NCBI RefSeq assembly: GCF_003233845.1
Contig: NZ_QKRB01000051.1
Coordinates: forward strand, 186,001-250,000
Length of the DNA: 64,000 nt
Reading direction: 5' to 3'
Origin: Paenibacillus sambharensis
GTDB lineage: Bacteria; Bacillota; Bacilli; Paenibacillales; Paenibacillaceae
This document shows, piece by piece, positions 8,201 through 14,454 of the stretch. The notes below the pieces were generated by a model. That model was not told the origin of the DNA and ran no database searches. It was given only the letters and a program-made list of their open reading frames with translations. The number at the start of each line of letters is the position of its first letter. Position 1 is the stretch's first letter. A program made the position numbers and the translations under genes.

Positions 8201-10728
8201 GGGATCAGCATCGCCAGCAGCAGCAGGCCGTACAGGGCCGGCTGAAGCAGGCTCCTCCTAAGGTTATCCAGCATCTGCCACCTGGTTAGCAGGGTTAAAT
8301 CAACCGGCATCCGCTTGCCGCTGCGGTCACGGTAGCTTGAGCCCAGCCAGGGCAGCAGCTGCCAGTCCCCGCGGACCCAGCGGTGCAGTCTTTGCTGGTA
8401 CGCATAGTAGGTTGGGGGATGGCTGTCCACAAGCTCTATATCCGGCAGCAATCCGGCACGCATAAAACCGCCTTCCAGCAAATCATGGCTGAGCACCCGG
8501 TTATCCGGAATTCGCTTTCCAAGAACCTGACGGAACACCTCAACATCAAAGATCCCCTTACCGGTAAAAATCCCCTGCTCCATCGCATCATGGTATGGAT
8601 CCGAAACAGCGAAGGAGTAGGGATCAATACCCGGCTCTCCGGACCACATCCTTGAGAAGCGCGAGCGCATAGCCGACTCGTGACTCATGCCAATCCTCGG
8701 CTGAAGCACACCGTAGCCCTCGATTACCCTGGTCCCGGCCGGGTTGAGACGCGGACGGTTGTAGGGCAGGTGAATGGTCCCGATCATCCGCTGCGCCGTT
8801 CCAATTGGCAGCTGGGTATCCGCATCCAGAGTAATTATATATTTTACTTTTTCCAGCTTAGACAGATCGCCCACATGGAAGAAGTAGCTGGTGTCCTCTG
8901 CTCCTCTAAGCAGGTCCGCAAATTCAACCAGCTTGCCGCGCTTCCGTTCCCAGCCCATCCACTTGCCCTCCGACTCATTCCATATCCGTCTGCGCTGCAG
9001 GACATGGAAGGTAGTTCCTGCCTCGCCGTAGGAGCGGTTGAGGGCCTCAATACTGGAGCGGGCCGTCTCGTTCATGACAGAATCGAGATCAGTCTGTTCT
9101 GCATCTGCATCCTTGTAATCACCCAGAAGGGCATAGTGAATGTTAGGGTCCCGGTTAGCCAGATAATGCAGTTCGAGCCTTTCAGCCATATCACGTACCT
9201 GTTCGGGTTGCGACCAGATGACTGGAATGACAACCACGGTCGCGGCATCCTCCGGGACGCCAGACGCATAATCAAGACGCAGAAGCGGCCGGGATTGCGT
9301 AACGCCGCAGATAGCAAAGTGGACCGTCTGAACGGCCCACTCGCTCGCCGGGAAAGCCAGCAGCACCAGGAGCGGTATCCACCACCACACAGCCGGCAGC
9401 AGAGTATTCTCCATGCCCGCAGCCCAGACTGTCAGTGCAAAAACCGCCAGGAAGAAGACGGCAAGCGTGCCAAAGTACGCAAGGCCCCGGTGCCGGCGGA
9501 CTGCTGCCCGCTTGCTGTTCCTTGGCTTGGCACAGGTTTGGAGTTCCTTCCAGAGAGACCGTACACCGGCCGGATCAAGAAGAAAGTAGGCGGCAAAAGA
9601 CGGACGCGGCGTCACATGGTCACGGACATGGTCTGTCGCCCCAAGCTCTGCTGGTCCTCCCGCCTGATTGCCGGCAGCTTCATCCTCCCTTGAGCCTGAA
9701 CCATCAGGATCCGGAGCCGCAGATGCATGATGATCCGCAAGCTTTATCGCCCTCTCGGCCACCAGACTCTCCGGGACGCCGAGACGCCGGGACAGCGTCT
9801 CGATCCGCTCGAGAAGGACACTGCGGCTCGAGGCATCCAGACGCGCGTAGATACCCGTCGTTTCCTTTCGCATCGTGCGGTCTGCATAGCACAGTCTCTC
9901 AAAGGTGGGAGTCCACTCAAGCCTGACGGTTTTACGCACCGACTGAATACAGTTTCCTGCCGTCACCTGATAGGAGGCCTGCAAGCGGTGCTCGTAGGTA
10001 ATGATCTGCTCCAGACTTTCGGTACCATTCTCCAGGCGGCAGGTCAGCCAATCCTTGATTTCGCCTGCATGGTCAGCCCATTCCCCAAGCCTCTGTACCA
10101 AATGTACAATAACAGGCCCGGATAACGGTATCGCGGCTCCCGAACGGTCCAGCGCTTCTCTCAGCGCCGCCGGGTCAGGTCTGCTTCCTTCCAGCGGGGC
10201 CAGCAGGCGGTCAACATGGCGTCCGGCTTCCCTACGCTGCCTGACCTCCTGCATCTGCGCCGCAAGCCTGCGGATCAGCGAAATTTTGATCAGCAGGGGC
10301 AGGGCCCAAACTTCCGCAATTGCCAGTACAGCCACTTCCTGGTATGCATTTGTATAGGAGGTAAAAGTATCGAAGTCCAGTACGCCATCGGTATGTTCAA
10401 AATAATGCCTGCATACCGCATAGGCACGCAGCTCGGCCTTATCTCCCACGACCGGAAGCCTGTGCATCTCGCTCTTGACGATCTCCTGCCTGATTCCGAT
10501 AGCCTGTTCTTCTATAAAGTCAGCGTGATCCAGCAGCCACTCTTCCGCCGGCTGTATTTCGGCTGAATGGGTACGCTGCAAATAACGTACGAATATCCGT
10601 AACCCTTCAACATCCCCATTAAATGTCTGCAGTAACTCTTTCACTGCTCGTTTGGAGCCGCGAGTGGGAGAATGCGTAAGAGCGAGCTCACGCGCCTTCT
10701 GCTCGAGTTGCTCGGTGTTTAGAATCAT
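2278..10728 (-). CDS. Cyclic beta-1,2-glucan synthase-like protein (NdvB/Cgs type, GT84-GH94)
   Basis: A membrane enzyme of about 2816 residues with the full architecture of cyclic beta-1,2-glucan synthases, which build a glucan from UDP-glucose, trim it and cyclise it. Visible in order: a cytoplasmic N-terminus (1-415); two membrane segments (about 416-475); a GT domain with TLDADTQ near 634, SHDLLEGG, and the Q..RW-type motif QQRLHRWVRGDW near 780; four to six further membrane segments (about 820-980); a glycoamylase-like domain (about 1000-1475); and a GH94 phosphorylase-like half (about 1520-2816), with catalytic GIGDWNDGMN near 2490. The start is the ATG at 10728 with GGGAGGACTC just upstream. 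A GTG at 10779 is open in frame but lies inside a palindromic operator-like site, so I reject it. The gene stands alone between a repeat-rich promoter and a terminator. The exact product (cyclic or linear, beta-1,2) is inferred from family. Confidence 0.88.
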   Translation of the reverse strand: MILNTEQLEQKARELALTHSPTRGSKRAVKELLQTFNGDVEGLRIFVRYLQRTHSAEIQPAEEWLLDHADFIEEQAIGIRQEIVKSEMHRLPVVGDKAELRAYAVCRHYFEHTDGVLDFDTFTSYTNAYQEVAVLAIAEVWALPLLIKISLIRRLAAQMQEVRQRREAGRHVDRLLAPLEGSRPDPAALREALDRSGAAIPLSGPVIVHLVQRLGEWADHAGEIKDWLTCRLENGTESLEQIITYEHRLQASYQVTAGNCIQSVRKTVRLEWTPTFERLCYADRTMRKETTGIYARLDASSRSVLLERIETLSRRLGVPESLVAERAIKLADHHASAAPDPDGSGSREDEAAGNQAGGPAELGATDHVRDHVTPRPSFAAYFLLDPAGVRSLWKELQTCAKPRNSKRAAVRRHRGLAYFGTLAVFFLAVFALTVWAAGMENTLLPAVWWWIPLLVLLAFPASEWAVQTVHFAICGVTQSRPLLRLDYASGVPEDAATVVVIPVIWSQPEQVRDMAERLELHYLANRDPNIHYALLGDYKDADAEQTDLDSVMNETARSSIEALNRSYGEAGTTFHVLQRRRIWNESEGKWMGWERKRGKLVEFADLLRGAEDTSYFFHVGDLSKLEKVKYIITLDADTQLPIGTAQRMIGTIHLPYNRPRLNPAGTRVIEGYGVLQPRIGMSHESAMRSRFSRMWSGEPGIDPYSFAVSDPYHDAMEQGIFTGKGIFDVEVFRQVLGKRIPDNRVLSHDLLEGGFMRAGLLPDIELVDSHPPTYYAYQQRLHRWVRGDWQLLPWLGSSYRDRSGKRMPVDLTLLTRWQMLDNLRRSLLQPALYGLLLLAMLIPAATGLALLSIVLLTLAIPAIRSLLSVGRLLRRPRTFGAAASQAALGLFTLPYQTVLMLNAIAKTLYRLVFSKRRLLEWVSSAEVERRSTRMIAGLAGGLLLTAVLAAAALWSASSLQLAAGLLLAILWASAPLITRWLDQPVVARAEQLTASEREELTQLARQIWNFYEDYAGEQDNWLPPDNVQIDPPVGVAHRTSPTNIGLLLTVTVTARDFGFIDTPGMIERLERTVGTMERMEKWNGHLYNWYDTETLRPLPPVYVSTVDSGNLVGYLLAVKEGLAEWLRRDYEAGEEHEQGRRPAEPKREHGKQKNVAAASTSITPKLRPVTIDLELAEELTEGMDNSGIEASAELGMKHKGGAAAGTARRKGRSEWEERGRALIERLEKLAAGTDFAPLFDHDTKLFSLGYHVGLEQKEQIVYDLLASEARQASFIAIAMGQVPASHWFKLGRAMTKLGKHATLVSWTGTMFEYLMPPLIMKTYSGTLWDETYRGAVERQAAYARMRGVPMGISESGYYAFDYQMNYQYRAFGVPGLGFKRGLEQDLVLAPYATIMALPYATRTALEQLKGMEALGARGEYGYYEAVDCTAERMPKNRTSVVIRSFMAHHQGMALVTLGNLLLPDTMVDRFHADKRIRAVELLLQERVPEKPALALHGASASRRSTEADMAAHAPQREFTTPHTPVPEVCVLSNGVFTSVLNTAGSGYLRREGLALTRWREDPMADPWGSYMFIRDVESEAVWGPTYQPVRQEPQVYRAQFSLEKAKFIRQDGSIGTVLEVCVSPEFNAEIRKLTLTNEGSSARVLEVTTYMEVSLSAPAADDAHPAFSKLFVQTEYDEGHEALLAKRRPRNEHEKPVWAVHALAPCCDTLGPVEYETDRACFIGRGCGLEEPQSIRAKLSGTTGAVIDPAFVMRRRLTIGPGESVQLVAITGMADSREEALELPGRLCSEQQVERTLQLAWTRSQIELRHLHMKAQDAALYQGLAGRIIYTPPMREERAERVAANTMGQTGLWPMGISGDLPIALLLIRDDSGLSFAAQIIRGHEYLRRKGVFFDLVVLNESPGGYQQDIQDAIRRTVEQTKDHSQAGRQGGVYPVNSDQISEAEHTLLYTAARCILRADGRSLRAQLKAVEGRMPETLPLLAQAEAVEHAEGAVALPDLQSETILWNGWGGFTPDGKEYRIGIQAGRHLPAPWSNIMANPQFGCMVTELGTGYTWFRNSREFKLTPWSNDPVLDPAGEACYIRDESTGQYWSPAPSPAGGRFTYTAAHGHGYTRFESEAFGIAQTLNICVDERDPVKIMELTLRNTTGAHKQLSVTYYAEWVLGVRRELNASYITTAYDRDTESLMARNVFQETFREETAFLHIHADHSGPEERSVPVFTCSREEFIGRNGSMANPQAMRKRTLSGRTGPMADSCGALQLSVALPPQTESKVYIVLGCGRTAAEAAELARKYGVPEAGADAYNRSQQYWANALGQLQVDTPSREMNMLLNGWLLYQALACRMWARSAFYQAGGAYGYRDQLQDSLAMLHTRPDLTRTQIVLHARHQYLEGDVQHWWHAETERGIRTKYSDDLLWLPYSAARYIEHTGDATVLDEVQPYLTSSELTEEEHERYEPTVTSDESGTVYEHCLRAIDRAYRLGEHGLPLMGIGDWNDGMNSVGDEGRGESVWLGWFLVTVLNMFAPHCEARGDVERAKDLRSRAEALSKALNEHAWDGEWFRRAYTDHGDWLGTNSAHECRIDAIAQSWSVISHGAPRERSIRAMQSFDRELVDRGHDVAMLLTPAFDKTEPTPGYIQGYPPGIRENGGQYTHGVIWSIVAWAMLGDGDKAFELFNLMNPVNHTASQGDIRTYVGEPYVMAADVYMSDPYKGRAGWTWYTGASGWMYQAGVEWILGIRRAADRLYIRPNIPRSWPGFTADYRFGETLYSIHVVNGDAASEERKATGTGTFAKRDEHGAYIELSDDGQQHEVTVVLGGHA

Positions 10729-10761
10729 GAGTCCTCCCGGGGTAGTAAGGAATAGTGGAGC

Positions 10762-10779
10762 GTGTGTAACGTTACACAC
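10762..10779. promoter_or_regulatory. 18-bp perfect palindrome, LacI-family-like operator
   Basis: The 18 bases form a perfect palindrome (GTGTGTAAC/GTTACACAC) with a central CG, the layout of LacI/GalR-family operators. It ends 33 bp before the start codon of the glucan synthase gene. Related half-degenerate boxes (TGCAGCGTTGCA) occur at 10821-10832 and 10887-10898 inside the adjacent 66-bp repeats. Regulator unknown; none of that family is encoded nearby. Confidence 0.6.
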
Positions 10780-10914
10780 TCCTTGGAGTGTCTTCGACCA
10801 GCCGCGGTATCTCTCTTACCTGCAGCGTTGCACACTCGAAGACACTCCTTGGAGTGTCTTCGACCAGCCGCGGTATCTCTCTTACCTGCAGCGTTGCACA
10901 CTCGAAGACACTCC
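10776..10914. repeat. Tandem 66-bp repeat (2.1 copies) with nested inverted repeats
   Basis: Two identical 66-bp units lie head to tail (10776-10841 and 10842-10907), followed by seven matching bases. Each unit carries a perfect 13-bp inverted repeat (10785-10797 with 10836-10848; 10851-10863 with 10902-10914) enclosing a smaller potential hairpin. Where the units meet there is another inverted repeat with a TT centre (10837-10862). The array lies in the promoter/leader of the glucan synthase gene and includes two operator-like boxes. Confidence 0.9.
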
Positions 10915-10970
10915 ATAAATATTCCCATTCCTGCACCTTTTTATGACCCCGCGAAGGAAAAATGTGTCGA

Positions 10971-11008
10971 TAAAACAAAAACAACGGACCCTTGGCTGGA
11001 TCCGCCGT
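10971..11008 (-). terminator. Probable terminator of the luciferase-like oxidoreductase gene
   Basis: On the minus strand an imperfect GC-rich hairpin (ACGGCGGATCC pairing with GGTCCGT) is followed by TGTTTTTGTTTT, 17 bp after the stop codon of the upstream gene. Confidence 0.65.
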
Positions 11009-11024
11009 GTCATAATATCTCCTA

Positions 11025-12053
11025 TTATCCGGTAAATGCAGCCGCACCCGGCAATCCAAACTCCCTGGCCAGAAGCCGGCAAGCCTGCAGGTTGGCTTCA
11101 TAGCTGTCCAGCGCCAATGTAACCATCAGCTCGTCTACTCCATAGTCTGCGGCAAAATCAAGCAGTCTCTGCTTTACCTTCGCCGGTCCGCCCACAATCA
11201 TGCGCTTGCGGTTATCAGCCATTCGCTGGCGGTCAAAGTCATCCGGCTTGTAAGCAGCCGCTTCCTCCGCCGTCGGAAATGGCGTCCTGCTCCCAAGCTT
11301 CTCAAGCAGCAGCAGACCGACATCAAGCGGCAGCGCCATCTGTTCAGCCAGCTCATCGGTTTCCGCACATACGACCATGACGCATACCCCCGCCTGTGCT
11401 TCAGAGCCGAGTGCCCCAGACCGGTAATTCTCCCGGTAGCTGCGGACAACATCCTGGCCGCCGTCCCCGTTGATGAAATGCGCAAACGAGAAACGGGCTC
11501 CCAGCTCCGCCGCCCTCCTGGCGCTGTGTCCCGTCGAACCGAGCAGCCATACATCCGGCGAGGTGTCAACAAGCGGGGTTGTGAGCAGACCATGATAACG
11601 ATGGTCCTCCGGGAATCCTGCCCCAAGAAAACCGCCAAGATCATGCAGCGACTCCAGATAGCGGTCTTCACTATTGGCTGGCTTGCCATAACGCAGTGCC
11701 ATACTGGCCAGCGGCATGCCTCCGGGAGCCCGTCCAATACCAAGATCAATTCTTCCGGGATACAAGCCTTCCAGAACCCGGAAGGTTTCTGCTATCTTGT
11801 ACGGACTGTAGTGAGAAATCAGCACGCCGCCAGAGCCCACACGTATGGAAGCAGTCTGAGCGGCAATCGCGGCGATCAGCACCTCCGGTGCCGAGCCAAC
11901 CAAACCCGGCGTGTCATGATGCTCGGAAACCCAGAACCGTGTGAAGCCCAGCTTATCCGCTTCCCGGGCAAGGCTGACTGTTTCCACGAGTGCCTGACGT
12001 GCCTTCATACCCCTGCGGACACGTGACTGATCCAGAATACTTAGTTTCAGCAC
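11025..12053 (-). CDS. LLM class flavin-dependent oxidoreductase (luciferase-like)
   Basis: A 342-residue TIM-barrel flavoenzyme of the bacterial luciferase-like monooxygenase superfamily, single-subunit YceB-like group. Family marks are visible: the start LKLSILDQSRVR, WVSEHHDTPGLVGSAPEVL (about 43-61), the IRVGSGGVLISHYSP strand-turn (about 70-84), and LGIGRAPGG (about 103-111). Members use FMN or F420; the substrate is rarely known. The start is a GTG with GGAAGGGAG about ten bases upstream. It lies 42 bp downstream of the TRM11-like methyltransferase on the same strand and may share its transcript. Full length for the family. Confidence 0.9.
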   Translation of the reverse strand: MLKLSILDQSRVRRGMKARQALVETVSLAREADKLGFTRFWVSEHHDTPGLVGSAPEVLIAAIAAQTASIRVGSGGVLISHYSPYKIAETFRVLEGLYPGRIDLGIGRAPGGMPLASMALRYGKPANSEDRYLESLHDLGGFLGAGFPEDHRYHGLLTTPLVDTSPDVWLLGSTGHSARRAAELGARFSFAHFINGDGGQDVVRSYRENYRSGALGSEAQAGVCVMVVCAETDELAEQMALPLDVGLLLLEKLGSRTPFPTAEEAAAYKPDDFDRQRMADNRKRMIVGGPAKVKQRLLDFAADYGVDELMVTLALDSYEANLQACRLLAREFGLPGAAAFTG

Positions 12054-12095
12054 GGAATTATTCTCCCTTCCTTATCCCCTATATCTCTCTTGCAG

Positions 12096-13046
12096 CTACC
12101 GGCACCTGTAAATTCGTCTTGCAAACCGGCCTTTCCGCAGTTTGCAGCTGTCCTCCACGATAAAGCCTGCAAGGGCTACCGCTTCCGAAATATCATCTAT
12201 CGAGACAATTACCGCTGTGCCCTCTGTTATTCGGCGCAGCGCTGACAGCATCTCTGCAAGCGTATCGTCCGGCAGAACAGAGCATTTATTATATGGCAAA
12301 TCGAGGATCGCGGCATCGTACCGGTTCTGTATGCCGCGCATATCCGCTGCTTTTACACGGTCTGGGTACCCGAAATATGCCAGATTGGCCCGGGCACCCC
12401 GAACGGCTAGCGGATTAAGATCATATCCCTCTATATCCACACCTATCGCCATCGCTTCAAGCAGCACGGTCCCGATTCCACAGCATGGATCAACCACACG
12501 CAAGCCCTCCGGCCGCGGTACCGCAATATTAACGAGCGCCCTTGCTGCACGGACCGGCAGAGCCGTCGAATAGGATTGCGGCTTGCTGTTATGCTTCATC
12601 CAGTCAGTCCGGGAAGCTGTATACTCACCCAGCAGCCAGCGTCCTGATACCCTGGCAGCCCCGATCAGCCGCACAGGCTTGCGCAGATCCGCATTCCCCC
12701 TAAGCTGCGCACCGATGAGCCGTTCTGTCTTCAGTCTTGTATCATAATCCAAATCATCATCGGTGCGGATAAACACAGCCTTGTACGGCTCTTCAATCGG
12801 TGCCCGCTCGCTTAGAGAATCGAGCAGCCGCTCCAGACTGTCTGCTTCCTCTGCAATATCCAGTCTTCCTTTCAAGTAGGGGCTTCTCTCCGGATCAACA
12901 AGCTGCTGGCTTACCAGATAGCCTGAACCTTCTCGGACCGGTACCCTTGTGCCGCCGAACAGCTGCCGTGCCTCCATTGCAAACAGCTCCGCCTCTTCCT
13001 CATGGCAGGCGTATAGGTACAATCGGTTCACCCGGCTCACCCCCAT
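12096..13046 (-). CDS. TRM11-family SAM-dependent RNA/DNA methyltransferase
   Basis: A 316-residue Rossmann-fold methyltransferase of the TRM11 type found in bacilli. Motif I is DPCCGIGTVLLEA (about residues 195-207), followed by the acidic GYDLNPLAVRGA. Motif IV appears as ILDLPYNKCS, a DLPY variant of the DPPY motif that marks N-methylation of exocyclic amines. The N-terminal 150 residues are a substrate-binding region. Archaeal and eukaryotic TRM11 make m2G10 in tRNA; the bacterial substrate is not established. ATG 13046 is annotated, but GTG 13031 (giving MNRLYLYACHEE) has the better-spaced GGGGGTGA and may be the true start. Confidence 0.85.
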   Translation of the reverse strand: MGVSRVNRLYLYACHEEEAELFAMEARQLFGGTRVPVREGSGYLVSQQLVDPERSPYLKGRLDIAEEADSLERLLDSLSERAPIEEPYKAVFIRTDDDLDYDTRLKTERLIGAQLRGNADLRKPVRLIGAARVSGRWLLGEYTASRTDWMKHNSKPQSYSTALPVRAARALVNIAVPRPEGLRVVDPCCGIGTVLLEAMAIGVDIEGYDLNPLAVRGARANLAYFGYPDRVKAADMRGIQNRYDAAILDLPYNKCSVLPDDTLAEMLSALRRITEGTAVIVSIDDISEAVALAGFIVEDSCKLRKGRFARRIYRCR

Positions 13047-13100
13047 CCAGCCTGATTATGTATCTGCTCTTAGCTTTCACGTTCCAACTATAAAGTAAAT

Positions 13101-13158
13101 TTGAAACAAATTAAAGAGCGGGCGATCCTGTTGGTCTCTCGACCGGACCGTCCGCTCT
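13101..13158 (-). terminator. Terminator of the solute-binding protein/GGDEF operon
   Basis: AGAGCGG.CGGTCC pairs with GGATCG.CCGCTCT across a short loop. On the minus strand it is followed by TTTAATTTGTTT, about 20 bp past the stop of the solute-binding protein gene. Confidence 0.8.
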
Positions 13159-13176
13159 TCATGCTTAAGCTCAAGA

Positions 13177-14454
13177 TTATCTCCCATCAGACGCTGTCTC
13201 CAGTATAACCTTCCTCTGGTAAGCGAACTGCGCATTAATAGACTGCTCTAATTCAAGCAGCATGTCCTTAACCGGCCGGTTGGAATCGGCCGCATCCTTG
13301 ACGAATGAGGTCCACCGCTCAGAGATTGCCTTGTCAAAGGGGGATGACGTCTGCGTCTTCATGTTCGCGATGGCCTCGGCAGTGACATGCTCAAAATCCT
13401 GCCCGCCCAGCATCGGATGCCGATTCACCCAGCTGGTTGGCTGGCCCGCTGAGGATATGCCGCTGATATATTCCCAGGCAAGCTCCTTGTTATTGCTTCG
13501 GCCTGGAAGCAGAGCAATTGCCCCTCCCGTTGAACCATAAATATTCATAGGCAGTTTCGTGACACGCCACTTGCCCTTGGTCTCCGGTGCCCATTCCTCA
13601 AGCGACCCCGCCCCCCACGTTCCCAGGTAGAACATCGCCAGCCGCCCGCTGCGGAGGGCCTCCTGTCCATTCTTGTCCCACATGGACATGTTAAGAGAGA
13701 GTCCCTGCTCTGCAATCTCGCGGGATAGCTCAATCGCCGTCTCATATTCCGGTCCGGTGCGGGCAAACAGAAGACGATCATTCACGTACCCGTTTCCCCA
13801 GCCCATAATATCGGCCGGCTCACAGTCATGCTGGAAGAGGTAGATATCCTTCTTGGCCAGGGTCCGGGCGGCCTCAAGCCAGTTGTCCGGATCCTGCAGA
13901 TAATCCCCCAGCTCATCTGGTTCATAGGGCAGTCCCGCTTCCTGGAACAGATCATACCTGTAGAACGTGACGGCGACCGGCAGCTCGAGCGGCAGCGCGA
14001 TCCACTTGGCATCACCCAGCATCCGGTACCGCGAATGATAGTTCTCAGGTATGCGGTCTTGAATGAACTTCTCTCCAAATTGAGGCGTATTCAGGTTCTC
14101 GAGTGCCCCAAGTGTGTTGAAAGAACCCAGCATGCTGTCATCAATGATCATGACGTCCGGAGCCGTGCCATCCGCCATTGCCTCCAGGTAGGCATCTGCC
14201 GCCTCACTATGCTCGAACAGCGTAGTTTCAACTTCAACCCCCGGTCTGCTTGCCGTAAAAATATCATTATAAGCGCCTGGGTCATAGAAGCTCCAAACTT
14301 GAAGCTTGTGATCCTGAATTTCCCCGGCTGGATCTGGTGCTCCATTCAGCAATTCCACCGTTACCCGCTCTCCCCGGTATAATTCGCTTGAGCACCCGGC
14401 AGCCAGCAGCAGGAACAGTCCCGCAGCCAAGCCCATTATTCCAGTCCGTCTCAA
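13177..14454 (-). CDS. Extracellular solute-binding lipoprotein (ABC family 1-like)
   Basis: A 425-residue lipoprotein of the sugar-type extracellular solute-binding family. The N-terminus is a lipoprotein signal peptide with lipobox LAAGC (Cys near 21). The mature part has family features such as DVMIIDDSMLGSF, a mid-protein KWIALPLELPVAVTFYRYD, and GRLAMFYLGTWG near 270. No permease or ATPase gene lies beside it. It starts with a TTG that overlaps the TGA of the GGDEF/EAL gene by four bases and has AAGGAGG eight bases upstream, so translation is probably coupled. I infer a ligand-sensing or accessory role for the c-di-GMP protein, not ordinary uptake. The ligand is unknown but may be a sugar. 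Confidence 0.85.
   Translation of the reverse strand: MRRTGIMGLAAGLFLLLAAGCSSELYRGERVTVELLNGAPDPAGEIQDHKLQVWSFYDPGAYNDIFTASRPGVEVETTLFEHSEAADAYLEAMADGTAPDVMIIDDSMLGSFNTLGALENLNTPQFGEKFIQDRIPENYHSRYRMLGDAKWIALPLELPVAVTFYRYDLFQEAGLPYEPDELGDYLQDPDNWLEAARTLAKKDIYLFQHDCEPADIMGWGNGYVNDRLLFARTGPEYETAIELSREIAEQGLSLNMSMWDKNGQEALRSGRLAMFYLGTWGAGSLEEWAPETKGKWRVTKLPMNIYGSTGGAIALLPGRSNNKELAWEYISGISSAGQPTSWVNRHPMLGGQDFEHVTAEAIANMKTQTSSPFDKAISERWTSFVKDAADSNRPVKDMLLELEQSINAQFAYQRKVILETASDGR

Noticed and set aside
10776-10914. CRISPR-like array
   Set aside because: The units are directly joined, with no unique spacers, and only two copies are present.
10652-10918. Repeat-containing small protein over the 66-bp repeats
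   Set aside because: The repeat length is a multiple of three, so open frames with repeated peptides arise automatically; there is no ribosome site.
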